From: Streptomyces rugosispiralis
GTDB lineage: Bacteria > Actinomycetota > Actinomycetes > Streptomycetales > Streptomycetaceae
Length of the DNA: 64,000 nucleotides
NCBI RefSeq assembly: GCF_024505145.1
Contig: NZ_JANIAA010000046.1
Span: forward strand, 1 to 64,000
Direction of reading: 5' to 3'
Each line of letters starts with the position of its first letter. Positions within the stretch are counted from its first letter, which is position 1. Under the pieces are notes generated by a model. It saw only the letters and a list, made by a program, of their open reading frames with translations. It did not search any database and was not told where the DNA came from. Made by a program: the position numbers and the translations under genes. Of this stretch, positions 36,681 through 44,194 are shown one piece after another.

Positions 36681-37072
36681 GCGGGTTCCACAACGGCCGG
36701 GATGTCTTCGAATACGCCGTGCTGCGGGTCGTCCCCCGGGTCGAGCGGGGTGAGCAGATCAACGCGGGCGTGCTCGTCTACTGCCGCGCCACCTCCTTCG
36801 TGGCGGCCCGGGTCCATCTGGACGAGGACCGGCTGCGCGCCCTGGACCCTGAAGCGGACGTGCCCGCGGTACGGGCCGCGCTGCGCGCGGTGGAGTGCGT
36901 CTGCGGCGGGGGAGAGCGGGCCGGTCAGGCGGCCGGGGAGGACGCGGGGCGGCGCTTCCGCTGGCTCGTGGCGCCGCGCTCCACGGTCGTCCAGCCGGGG
37001 CCGGTGCACACGGGTCTGACGGCGGACGCGGAGGCGGAGGTCGAGCGGTTGCTCGACCTGCTGGTGCGGTGA
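36677..37072 (+). CDS. DUF3037 domain protein
   Basis: 131 aa. It opens SGFHNGRDVFEYAVLRVVPR, VERGEQINAGVLVYCRATSF and continues with FRWLVAPRSTVVQPGPVHTG, all typical of DUF3037. The start is GTG 36677, overlapping the HipA-like stop, so the two proteins are made together. DUF3037 genes regularly follow HipA-like kinase genes, which suggests a partner or substrate, but no activity is known. Confidence 0.85.
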   Translation: MSGFHNGRDVFEYAVLRVVPRVERGEQINAGVLVYCRATSFVAARVHLDEDRLRALDPEADVPAVRAALRAVECVCGGGERAGQAAGEDAGRRFRWLVAPRSTVVQPGPVHTGLTADAEAEVERLLDLLVR

Positions 37073-37121
37073 CGCATCGGCGCAAAGCGCGCGGAGGTGA
37101 GCGAGCACATACGGGCGGTCG

Positions 37122-37150
37122 TTGACAGGCGGTGGCGGGCCTCATAGCGT
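37122..37150 (+). promoter_or_regulatory. Consensus HrdB-type promoter of the SDR operon
   Basis: TTGACA (37122-37127), 17-nt spacer, TAGCGT (37145-37150). Transcription should start near 37157, giving a leader of about 77 nt that contains a strong hairpin. Confidence 0.75.
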
Positions 37151-37177
37151 CTCGTGCGCAGGAGAGACTAAGCGGTT

Positions 37178-37205
37178 GCTCACTCCCGGGGCCGGGACGG
37201 TGAGC
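37178..37205 (+). promoter_or_regulatory. Hairpin in the 5' leader of the SDR operon
   Basis: GCTCAC-TCCCGG-GG-CCGGGA-CG-GTGAGC: two stacked 6-bp stems (37178-37189 with 37192-37205), between promoter and ribosome site (GAGGGA at 37218). It could be a leader-stability or regulatory element; no known riboswitch matched. Confidence 0.55.
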
Positions 37206-37233
37206 CGCCATCGATGCGAGGGAGAACCCGCAT

Positions 37234-37995
37234 ATGTCCACCACCGAGCAGCGTGTTGCCATCGTGACGGGCGCGGCCCGCGGTATCGGCGCGGCGACCG
37301 CCGTGCGCCTGGCCGAGGAGGGCCGCGTCGTCGCCGTGCTCGACCTCGACGAGGGGGCCTGCGCGGCCACCGTGGAGAAGATCACCGAGGCGGGCGGCAA
37401 GGCCATCGCCGTGGGCTGCGATGTGTCGGACGCCGAGCAGGTCGAGGCCGCCGTCGCGCGTGTCGCCGAGGAGCTCGGCGCGCCGACGATCCTCGTCAAC
37501 AACGCGGGTGTGCTCCGCGACAACCTGCTGTTCAAGATGAGCGAGTCCGACTGGGACACCGTGCTGAACGTGCATCTGCGGGGCGCGTTCCTGATGTCCC
37601 GCGCCTGCCAGAAGCACATGGTGGACGCGGGCTTCGGCCGGATCGTCAACCTCTCCAGCAGCTCGGCGCTGGGCAACCGCGGCCAGGTCAACTACTCCGC
37701 GGCCAAGGCCGGTATGCAGGGCTTCACCAAGACCCTCGCCATCGAGCTCGGCAAGTTCGGCGTCACCGCCAACTCCGTGGCGCCCGGTTTCATCGCCACC
37801 GACATGACCGCCGCGACCGCCGAGCGCGTCGGCATGGGCTTCGAGGACTTCCAGAAGGCGGCCGCCAGCCAGATCCCGGTCCAGCGCGTCGGGGAGCCCG
37901 CCGACATCGCCAACGCGATCGCCTTCTTCACCGGCGAGGCGGCCGGTTTCGTCTCCGGCCAGGTCCTGTACGTGGCCGGCGGCCCGCTCAACTGA
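37234..37995 (+). CDS. fabG: 3-oxoacyl-ACP reductase-like short-chain dehydrogenase
   Basis: 253 aa. Rossmann motif TGAARGIGAATAVR near the start, DVSD, NNAGVLRDNLLFKM, the catalytic Ser in NLSSSSALG and Tyr-Lys in NYSAAKAGMQG. The sequence GVTANSVAPGFIATDMT is typical of FabG, which reduces 3-oxoacyl-ACP with NADPH. True FabG or a polyketide/fatty-acid paralogue cannot be told apart. ATG 37234 follows GAGGGA. A near-consensus promoter and leader hairpin precede it, and a second SDR gene follows after 18 bp, so they form one operon. Confidence 0.85.
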   Translation: MSTTEQRVAIVTGAARGIGAATAVRLAEEGRVVAVLDLDEGACAATVEKITEAGGKAIAVGCDVSDAEQVEAAVARVAEELGAPTILVNNAGVLRDNLLFKMSESDWDTVLNVHLRGAFLMSRACQKHMVDAGFGRIVNLSSSSALGNRGQVNYSAAKAGMQGFTKTLAIELGKFGVTANSVAPGFIATDMTAATAERVGMGFEDFQKAAASQIPVQRVGEPADIANAIAFFTGEAAGFVSGQVLYVAGGPLN

Positions 37996-38013
37996 TCAGG
38001 AGTCACGCACCAC

Positions 38014-38775
38014 ATGACCGCGCAGATACAGGACAGCGGCAAGGCCGCGCTCATCACCGGGGCGAGCCGGGGGATCGGCTACGCCATCGCCGAGGCGATG
38101 GTGGCCCGTGGCGACAAGGTGTGCATCACCGGGCGCAACGAGGACGCGCTCAAGGAGGCCGTGGAGCGGCTCGGGGCCGACCGCGCGATCTACGTCGCCG
38201 GGAAGGCCCATGACCAGGCGCACCAGGCGGCCGCCGTCGAGCGGACGATGGAGGCGTTCGGCCGGGTCGACCACCTGGTGAACAACGCCGGTACCAACCC
38301 GGTCTACTCGCCCATCGCCGATCTCGACCTCGATGTGATCCGTAAGGTCTTCGAGACCAATGTCGTCTCGGCACTGGGCTTCGCCCAGCGGACCTGGAAG
38401 GCCTGGCAGCAGGAGAACGGCGGCACGATCGTCAACATCGCCTCGCTCGCCGGGATGTCGTCCTCGCCGTTCATCGCCGCGTACGGCGTCAGCAAGGCCG
38501 CCATGATCAACCTCACGGTGCAGCTCGCCCAGGAGTTCGCCCCGCGGGTGCGGGTCAACGCCATCTCCCCGGCGGTGGTGAAGACCAAGTTCGCCACCGC
38601 CCTGTACGAGGGGCGGGAGGAGGAGGCCGCCGCGGCCTATCCGCTGAAGCGGCTCGGCGTGCCGGAGGACATCGGGGGCGCGGCCGCGTTCCTCACCTCC
38701 GACCACTCGGCGTGGGTCACCGGCCAGACGCTCGTGGTGGACGGCGGCATCCTCCTGGGCGCCGGGCTCGGCTGA
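38014..38775 (+). CDS. Short-chain dehydrogenase/reductase
   Basis: 253 aa. TGASRGIGYAIAEAM, NNAGTNPVYSPIADLD, the catalytic Ser in ASLAGMSSSPF and Tyr-Lys in AAYGVSKAAMINL, then VNAISPAVVKTKFA. It is only distantly similar to the preceding SDR, so it probably uses another substrate. ATG 38014 follows 18 bp after the first SDR stop (CAGGAG present). The pair may act in sequence on a fatty-acid-type or alcohol substrate; no neighbour fixes which. Confidence 0.85.
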   Translation: MTAQIQDSGKAALITGASRGIGYAIAEAMVARGDKVCITGRNEDALKEAVERLGADRAIYVAGKAHDQAHQAAAVERTMEAFGRVDHLVNNAGTNPVYSPIADLDLDVIRKVFETNVVSALGFAQRTWKAWQQENGGTIVNIASLAGMSSSPFIAAYGVSKAAMINLTVQLAQEFAPRVRVNAISPAVVKTKFATALYEGREEEAAAAYPLKRLGVPEDIGGAAAFLTSDHSAWVTGQTLVVDGGILLGAGLG

Positions 38776-38781
38776 CCGGCG

Positions 38782-38821
38782 CCGGTCCGGCCCCGCGCCG
38801 TCCCGGTCCGGCCCCGCGCCG
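38782..38821. repeat. 19-bp direct repeat after the SDR operon
   Basis: CCGGTCCGGCCCCGCGCCG occurs at 38782-38800 and 38803-38821 (21-nt period). It lies just past the stop and before the ung promoter; slippage-type repeat. Confidence 0.7.
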
Positions 38822-38914
38822 CTGACGTGGCCCCGGGCGCGTGTGAGGCGTTGTCAGTGGCCGCCGGTAGGTTCTGTGCCCGTAAGACGGAAACACCTAC
38901 CGGAGGTTGAAGAC

Positions 38915-39595
38915 GTGCCCTATGTGCTGCCCGAGTCCTGGCGCGGGGTCCTCGGCGAGGAGCTGGAGAAGCCCTATTTCAAGGAGCTCACCGAGTTCGT
39001 CGAGGAGGAGCGGGCCGAGGGGCCGGTGTACCCGCCGCGCGAGGAGGTGTTCGCCGCCCTGGAGGCCACGCCGTTCGACCAGGTGAAGGTGCTCGTCCTC
39101 GGGCAGGACCCGTACCACGGCGAGGGGCAGGGCCACGGTCTGTGCTTCTCGGTGCGGCCGGGCGTCAAAACCCCGCCGTCGCTGCGGAACATCTTCAAGG
39201 AGATGAAGGAGGAGCTGGGCCACCCGGTGCCCGACAACGGCTATCTGATGCCCTGGGCCGAGCAGGGTGTGCTGCTGCTCAACGCGGTGCTGACGGTCCG
39301 GGGCGGCGAGGCCAACTCCCACAAGAGCAAGGGGTGGGAGAAGTTCACCGACGCGGTGATCCGCGCGGTGGCCTCGCGCCCCGATCCGGCCGTCTTCGTG
39401 CTCTGGGGGAACTACGCCCAGAAGAAGCTGCCGCTCATCGACGCGTCACGGCACGCGGTGGTGAAGGGGGCGCACCCGTCCCCGCTGTCCGCGAAGAAGT
39501 TCTTCGGGTCGCGCCCCTTCACCCAGATCGACGAGGCGGTCAAGGCCCAGGGCCACACCCCGATCGACTGGCGGATCCCGGACCTCGGCGCCTGA
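38915..39595 (+). CDS. ung: Uracil-DNA glycosylase, family 1
   Basis: 226 aa. Motif A VLGQDPYHGEGQGHGLCFSV has the catalytic Asp; HPSPLSAKKFFG is the motif with the His. It removes uracil from DNA to start base-excision repair. GTG 38915 is the start: CGGAGG lies 8 nt upstream and the family's VLPESWRGVLGEE opening follows. The open frame reaches back to 38843 without a ribosome site. A -10 candidate TAGGTT is at 38868-38873. Convergent with the DUF3224 gene across a hairpin terminator. Confidence 0.95.
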   Translation: MPYVLPESWRGVLGEELEKPYFKELTEFVEEERAEGPVYPPREEVFAALEATPFDQVKVLVLGQDPYHGEGQGHGLCFSVRPGVKTPPSLRNIFKEMKEELGHPVPDNGYLMPWAEQGVLLLNAVLTVRGGEANSHKSKGWEKFTDAVIRAVASRPDPAVFVLWGNYAQKKLPLIDASRHAVVKGAHPSPLSAKKFFGSRPFTQIDEAVKAQGHTPIDWRIPDLGA

Positions 39596-39604
39596 CCGGG
39601 GCTG

Positions 39605-39640
39605 GGGTCCTTCCGACGGATCTCCGTGGAAGAAGGACCC
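39605..39640. terminator. Terminator between convergent ung and DUF3224 genes
   Basis: GGGTCCTTC (39605-39613) pairs with GAAGGACCC (39632-39640), with an inner ACGGA/TCCGT pair. It sits between the two stop codons. Confidence 0.75.
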
Positions 39641-40044
39641 TAGAGCGTGTAGTCGAAGCTGTAGGGGATCTCGGACTTCCCCTGGACGGCGGAGAAGCCG
39701 CCTGATCCGGTGAGCCCGGTCAGCTCGCCGGTGCCGGATCCGGGCACCACTTCGAAGGTGCAGCGGACGATGGCGTCCGCGCCCCAGCTGCCGTGCTGCA
39801 CCACGACGAAGCTGCCCGCGCGCCCGTCGAGGTCGCCGGTCAGCAGCTCGTAGCCGCAGCAGACGCCGGTCTTGTCGGGCAGATAGGTGATGGCGTACTG
39901 ACAGCTGGTCCGCGGTGCCTCGATACCGCCCGAGAAGGCGTTCGTGACCACGGCCCGGGCCAGCTTGGCACCGCCCTCGGTCTCCTCGAGGGCCGTCTCC
40001 TGCCAGTCGGCGTAGGTGAAGTGGCCGGTGGTGTGCGTGGTCAT
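39640..40044 (-). CDS. DUF3224 domain protein
   Basis: 134 aa. HFTYADWQETALEETEGGAK, CQYAITYLPDKTGVCCGYEL, and FVVVQHGSWGADAIVRCTFE are the beta-barrel strands of DUF3224, a small fold resembling allene-oxide-cyclase-like barrels. Activity unknown. The start is ATG 40044, behind GGAAAGGACCCACC. It is divergent from a WYL-domain repressor across a 41-bp palindrome and is surely its target. The stop abuts a terminator shared with ung. Confidence 0.85.
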   Translation of the reverse strand: MTTHTTGHFTYADWQETALEETEGGAKLARAVVTNAFSGGIEAPRTSCQYAITYLPDKTGVCCGYELLTGDLDGRAGSFVVVQHGSWGADAIVRCTFEVVPGSGTGELTGLTGSGGFSAVQGKSEIPYSFDYTL

Positions 40045-40087
40045 GGTGGGTCCTTTCCGGGGCCGGGATCGGCTGCGGACGCCACTC

Positions 40088-40128
40088 TGGCCGCCGTACC
40101 TGACATCTCCTGTCAGGTACGGCGGCCA
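40088..40128. promoter_or_regulatory. Perfect 41-bp operator palindrome for the WYL regulator
   Basis: TGGCCGCCGTACCTGACA (40088-40105), TCTCC, TGTCAGGTACGGCGGCCA (40111-40128). Two 18-bp arms match perfectly around a 5-nt centre, between divergent DUF3224 and WYL genes and only 2 bp before the WYL start. The dyad TACCTGACA-N5-TGTCAGGTA is probably the contacted core. Confidence 0.75.
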
Positions 40129-40130
40129 CA

Positions 40131-41120
40131 ATGGACCGCATGCGCGCCGACCGCCTCCTCTCACTGCTCCTGCTGCTGCAGAACCGGGGCCGGATGACCG
40201 CGCCCGAGCTCGCCGCCGAGCTGGAGGTCTCGGTGCGCACCGTCTACCGCGATGTGGAGGCGCTGGGCGCGTCCGGGGTGCCGGTCTACGCCGACCGGGG
40301 CCCGGCCGGGGGCTTCCGGCTGCTCGACGGCTACCGCACCCGGCTGACCGGGCTCACCGGCGACGAGGCCGACTCGCTCTTCCTCGCCGGGATGCCGGGC
40401 CCGGCCGCCGAGCTGGGCCTGGGCGCCGACCTCACCACGGCCCAGCTCAAGCTGCGGGCCGCGCTCCCGGCCGAGCTGGGGGAGCGGTCCCGGCGCATCC
40501 AGGAGCGCTTCCACCTCGACGCGCCGGGCTGGTTCCGGGACGCCGAGCCGGTGCCCCATCTGGCGGCGGCCGCCGAGGCCGTATGGGAGCGGCGCGTCCT
40601 GCGGGTGCACTACCGCCGCTGGCGCGGCGAGGTGCGGCGGGAGCTGTGCCCGCTGGGCCTCGTCCTCAAGGGCGGCATCTGGTACCTGGTGGCGAGGGTC
40701 GAGGAGTCCGTGCGCAGCTACCGGGTGGCGCGGATCCTCGACGCCGAGGTGCTGGCGGAGGTCTTCGAGCGGCCCGCCGGATTCGACCTCGCCGCCTCCT
40801 GGGCGGAGTCGTCCCGCAGGCTGGAGTCCCAGCGCTTCCAGGGCGAGGCCGAGCTCCTGCTCTCCGAGCGCGGGGTGAAGCTGCTCCCGATGCAGTTCGG
40901 GGCGGTGGGCGCGGAGGCGGTGGCCGCGGCGGGCCCGCCCGACGGCCAGGGGCGACGGCGTGTCGTCCTCCCCGTGGAGCCGCTGCCGGTCGCGGTCCAC
41001 GACATGCTGCGGCTGGGCACCGACGCCGAGGTGCTGGGCCCGCCCGAGCTGCGCTCGGCCGTCGCCCGCGCCGCCGCCGAACTGGCCCGCCGCTACGGCG
41101 CGCCGGACGACACCCCTTGA
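40131..41120 (+). CDS. YafY-like HTH and WYL-domain transcriptional regulator
   Basis: 329 aa. Winged helix at residues 4-60 (RADRLLSLLLLLQNRGRMTA, AAELEVSVRTVYRDVEAL, GPAGGFRLLDGYRTRLTGL), then a WYL domain (about 145-215; VLRVHYRRWRGEVRRELCPL, GGIWYLVARVEESVRSYRVA) and the WCX C-terminal domain (220-320). WYL domains bind a ligand, in some cases nucleic acid. ATG 40131 directly follows the palindrome, so the message is probably leaderless and the operator overlaps its own promoter. It likely represses itself and DUF3224. Confidence 0.88.
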   Translation: MDRMRADRLLSLLLLLQNRGRMTAPELAAELEVSVRTVYRDVEALGASGVPVYADRGPAGGFRLLDGYRTRLTGLTGDEADSLFLAGMPGPAAELGLGADLTTAQLKLRAALPAELGERSRRIQERFHLDAPGWFRDAEPVPHLAAAAEAVWERRVLRVHYRRWRGEVRRELCPLGLVLKGGIWYLVARVEESVRSYRVARILDAEVLAEVFERPAGFDLAASWAESSRRLESQRFQGEAELLLSERGVKLLPMQFGAVGAEAVAAAGPPDGQGRRRVVLPVEPLPVAVHDMLRLGTDAEVLGPPELRSAVARAAAELARRYGAPDDTP

Positions 41121-41161
41121 GGCCCGCCACGACACGCCGAGCGGCGCGGGCGCGAGCGGCT

Positions 41162-41354
41162 AGGGTCTGTCGTCAAAGGGGGCGCCCGGCCGCGAGCAGG
41201 GGGCACCTCCCAGCGGTAGCTGGGGGAGTCCGGTGCCGGTCGATCGCGAGGCGGAGCGTCGCCCTCGTACTGGGCGTACTCGGGTGATGCGACAACGCGG
41301 TGAGCGGCCGTGCCAGGCGTCGGGAGCAGGACGCCCCCTTTGGCGACAGGGCCT
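41162..41354. mobile_element. MITE-like non-coding element, 193 bp
   Basis: Imperfect terminal inverted repeats: the 23-mer at 41162-41184 (AGGGTCTGTCGTCAAAGGGG then GCG) matches the reverse complement of 41332-41354 at 20 of 23 positions. Inside, GGCACC (41202-41207) / GGTGCC (41232-41237) and CCCAGC/GCTGGG form a long hairpin. It holds no gene. The end sequence resembles that of Streptomyces IS5-type elements, which could move it in trans. No convincing target-site duplication is visible. Confidence 0.6.
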
Positions 41355-41382
41355 GGCGTCGTCCGAAACACGGGAGGCGGCG

Positions 41383-41847
41383 ATGGCGGAAGCGCGGCAG
41401 CAGACGCCGGAGGGCGATGCCGTACTGACCCGGATCGGGCAGGCGGTCATGCTGCACCGGGGCGGCGACCGGGAGGAGGCGCGCAATCGCCTCGCCGCGC
41501 TGTGGCGCGAGATCGAACGGGACGGCGCCCCCTTCCACCGCTGCGCCCTCGCCCACTATCTGGCCGACACCCAGGACGATCCGCTCGACGAGCTGATCTG
41601 GGACCTGCGGGCGCTCGCCGCCGCCGACGCGCTCACCGGGGCGCTGGCGCCGCGGGCGTTCCTGCCCTCCCTCCACCTCAACGTGGCCGCGGGCCATCTG
41701 AAGCTGGGCCAGGAGGAGGCGGCCCGGGGCCAGCTGGCGCTGGCGCGCGAGACCGCCGGCGCGCTCGGTGAGGATCCGTACGGCGACCGGGTGCGGGCGG
41801 CCATCCTGCGGCTGACGCTGGTCCTGGAGGGCCCCGTCGAGGACTGA
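41383..41847 (+). CDS. Helical-repeat (TPR-like) hypothetical protein
   Basis: 154 aa. Alpha-helical throughout, with TPR-like helices: DAVLTRIGQAVMLHRGGDRE, AHYLADTQDDPLDELIWDLR, LHLNVAAGHLKLGQEEAARG. No signal peptide or membrane segment. Similar short proteins are common in Streptomyces; function unknown. ATG 41383 has GGGAGG 7-8 nt upstream; the open frame continues to 41233 inside the MITE-like element and is not used. The element lies directly upstream, so it may have changed this gene's promoter. Confidence 0.7.
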   Translation: MAEARQQTPEGDAVLTRIGQAVMLHRGGDREEARNRLAALWREIERDGAPFHRCALAHYLADTQDDPLDELIWDLRALAAADALTGALAPRAFLPSLHLNVAAGHLKLGQEEAARGQLALARETAGALGEDPYGDRVRAAILRLTLVLEGPVED

Positions 41848-41908
41848 GGGCCCAGCGTCCTTCCGGCAGCCGCGGGCGGGCGCATGGCGCCGGACGGACT
41901 TCGGGCGG

Positions 41909-42388
41909 CTAGGCCGCCTCCACCAGCTCCTCCCAGACGTCGGCGAGCGCCTTCAGCCTGACCACGAACCGTTCGCGTTCCGCCTCGTCGAAGGACTCCA
42001 GGAGGATCTTGTCGAGCCTGCGCGCCCGGTCGTTCGCCTCCCGAAGGGCCTCCTGGCCCGCTTCGGTCAGATAGAGCAGTTTGCGGCGGCCGTCGGCGGC
42101 CGCGGTTTTCCGGGCGAGCAGCCCGCGGTTCTCCAGCCGGCGAGCCACATCGGCCATGGTGGAGGTGTCCAGGGCGACGGCGGCGGCCATGGAACGCTGG
42201 TCCTGGCCGGGATGGGCCTCCACCGTCTGCAGCACCGCGAACTGAGGGCCGGTGAGGACTGGGTCCACTTCCCGTGCCCACGCGGCGAGATACGCCTGGT
42301 AGAGACGGCGGACCTGATAGCCGGGCGCGGCCGTCAGGGCAGTGGGAGCCTCCGGCCCGGTTTGGGCGGGCGGGGTGGGATCAGTCAT
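41909..42388 (-). CDS. MarR-family regulator of the nicotinate cluster (NicR-like)
   Basis: 159 aa. MarR fold: YLAAWAREVDPVLTGPQFAV, HPGQDQRSMAAAVALDTSTM (recognition helix region), RLENRGLLARKTAAADGRRK. In Pseudomonas the MarR protein NicR represses the nic genes and is relieved by 6-hydroxynicotinate; position here suggests the same role. It is the last gene of the block, 81 bp after the NicE-like gene's stop. A dyad TACTTAAGCA immediately upstream of its start suggests autoregulation. The ribosome site is weak. Confidence 0.75.
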   Translation of the reverse strand: MTDPTPPAQTGPEAPTALTAAPGYQVRRLYQAYLAAWAREVDPVLTGPQFAVLQTVEAHPGQDQRSMAAAVALDTSTMADVARRLENRGLLARKTAAADGRRKLLYLTEAGQEALREANDRARRLDKILLESFDEAERERFVVRLKALADVWEELVEAA

Positions 42389-42394
42389 AGAACC

Positions 42395-42404
42395 TACTTA
42401 AGCA
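42395..42404. promoter_or_regulatory. Candidate MarR operator
   Basis: TACTTAAGCA, an imperfect palindrome (8 of 10 positions), sits 6 bp upstream of the marR start. MarR proteins usually bind such AT-centred dyads over their own promoter. Confidence 0.4.
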
Positions 42405-42469
42405 CGCACGGTTGACGCCGAGGGACAGCGGGGCGGAGGCCGGGGCACCCTCCGGCCCCGGCCGCGGCC

Positions 42470-43306
42470 TCACCGACCGGTACCGAGGCGGACCGGTCCC
42501 GTATCGCCGGAGCGCGGCCCGGCCACCGTCCCGGCGCCGCTCCCGGCGGGGCCGGAGACCTGGCCGCCGAGCAGGCTCCCGGCGCCGGGCACGACGGGCG
42601 GCAGCCCGAGCTCCGTCAGAATGCGGAACGCGGTGGCGGTGGCCGCCGACAGCACGGGCAGCCCCGCCTCGTCCTCGACGGGCTGGATCGACGCCAGCGA
42701 CGGCATCTGCACACAGGCCGACAGCACCAGCGCGTCGGCCCTGCCCAGGTTCAGCCGGCGCCAGTGGTCACGTAGATCGGCCGGGTCCAGACGGGCCACC
42801 GCCAGGTTGTCCGGAACTTCGAGGCTGAGCGCGTCGACCACCTCGATCCCGGCGTCCTCGATGTACTCGGCCACCTTGGCGGTCAGCTCCTTCATATACG
42901 GCGTGATGATCGCGACCCGGCGGGCGCCGACCGCCTCGACCCCGCTGAGCAGGGCGCCGGCGCTGGAGACCACGGGCGCCCGGGAGCCCTCGGCCCGCAG
43001 CGCGGAGGTGATGCCGGCCTCCGCCACACAGTGGTGGCCCGGCCCCTGCGCCATGATGGCGACCAGGCAGGCGGTGGCGACGACGTCCGGCCGCGCGTCG
43101 GCCAGTTCGAGGGCGGCCCGTTCGGTCTGCGCGTTCATCTGGCGCAGCTCGTCCGGGGTGACGTGCTTCATCCGCATCCGGCTGGTGTGGAAGACGAAGC
43201 GGTCGTCGGACGCGATGGCCGCCCGCGCGTTGAGCATCCGGGGAAGTTCGGTCTCCATCGTCAGGTTGGAGCTGGGCACGATCAGCCCGATGTGATGGTC
43301 TGCCAT
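42470..43306 (-). CDS. nicE: Maleate cis-trans isomerase (NicE-like)
   Basis: 278 aa. A member of the Asp/Glu racemase superfamily: it turns maleate into fumarate, the last step of nicotinate degradation. The two catalytic cysteines are placed as expected, in ATACLVAIMAQG and LSACVQMPS; HIGLIVPSSNLTMETELP at the start binds the substrate carboxylate. The C-terminal tail (from about 245) is Gly/Pro-rich and extra. ATG 43306 follows GGAGG at about 10 nt; the upstream frame to 43339 is not used. It lies 36 bp after the NicD-like gene. Confidence 0.8.
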   Translation of the reverse strand: MADHHIGLIVPSSNLTMETELPRMLNARAAIASDDRFVFHTSRMRMKHVTPDELRQMNAQTERAALELADARPDVVATACLVAIMAQGPGHHCVAEAGITSALRAEGSRAPVVSSAGALLSGVEAVGARRVAIITPYMKELTAKVAEYIEDAGIEVVDALSLEVPDNLAVARLDPADLRDHWRRLNLGRADALVLSACVQMPSLASIQPVEDEAGLPVLSAATATAFRILTELGLPPVVPGAGSLLGGQVSGPAGSGAGTVAGPRSGDTGPVRLGTGR

Positions 43307-43342
43307 GGGGTTGGTCCTCCGAAACGGGACAGCGGGCACCGG

Positions 43343-44194
43343 TCAGGCGGCCGGGGAGAGGATGGTCCGCAGCGCGTCGCGGAGTGTCGCGGTGGCGATC
43401 GCCGGGGCGTCCCAGAAGATCATGTGGCCGGCGCCGGGGATCTTGTGCAGCGGGGCCGCCGGATTGCTCTCCGCGGCCTCCCGCGCCCCTTCCGCCGTCA
43501 CGACGGGACTGTCGGCTCCGTAGAGCAGGTGGGCCGGTCCGGGCACCCGGGGCCACCAGTCGAAGAAGTCCTCGTGCTCGAAGCCGTGGTGGGTGGCCAC
43601 GATGGCCTCCTCGGCGCAACTGGACAGCCAGCGGGCCCGCAACTCCTGTTCCCTTCGCGGCCAGGTGGGCCAGGAGGCGGCCACCTCGTCGGCGTCCGTT
43701 CCGCGCCGCGCCTCGGAGAGCTGCCGCAGGAACACCTCCCGGGTGGTGGGGTAGGGTCCGCGCCCCGGGCCGCTCATCGGCGGGTCGGCCAGCACGGTGC
43801 CGCGCGGGGACACCTTGGCGCGCACGGCGACGGCCGCCGCGATCCGCGCGCCCATGGAGTGGCCGAGGAGCAGTGGACGGTCGAGGCCGAGGTGGGCGAT
43901 GAGGGCTTCGGTGTCCTCGGCGTACTCCTCCAGCCCGTAGCCGTCGCCCTCGTCCGAAAGGCCCCGGCCGCGCACGTCCAGCACCACCGGCCTGACCAGG
44001 CCGGTCAGTTCGCGTGCCACGAAGTCCATGGTGATCGCGGGACTGGTGATACCGGGCAGGACGACCAGCGGCGGCAGGTCGCCGCCGTAGTCGAGGGCGT
44101 GCAGCCGCACCTCTCCGGAACGCGCCCACCGGCTCGTGGCCGGCACATCGGCCAGATCGGCGAGCGCGCTCTGCGGGACCGAACGCCATGTCAT
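43343..44194 (-). CDS. nicD: N-formylmaleamate deformylase-like alpha/beta hydrolase (NicD-like)
   Basis: 283 aa. The catalytic serine is in LLGHSMGARIA, a Gly-X-Ser-X-Gly elbow; the oxyanion region is VVLPGITSPAIT and the histidine is in IPGAGHMIFWDAP. In the pathway it would release formate from N-formylmaleamate to give maleamate. The assignment rests on fold and on position between NicE- and NicF-like genes. ATG 44194 overlaps the NicF-like stop by 4 bp. Confidence 0.75.
   Translation of the reverse strand: MTWRSVPQSALADLADVPATSRWARSGEVRLHALDYGGDLPPLVVLPGITSPAITMDFVARELTGLVRPVVLDVRGRGLSDEGDGYGLEEYAEDTEALIAHLGLDRPLLLGHSMGARIAAAVAVRAKVSPRGTVLADPPMSGPGRGPYPTTREVFLRQLSEARRGTDADEVAASWPTWPRREQELRARWLSSCAEEAIVATHHGFEHEDFFDWWPRVPGPAHLLYGADSPVVTAEGAREAAESNPAAPLHKIPGAGHMIFWDAPAIATATLRDALRTILSPAA

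Noticed and set aside
41162..41354. Possible small gene inside the inverted-repeat element
   Set aside because: No frame with a ribosome site spans it; the frames there are extensions of neighbouring genes.
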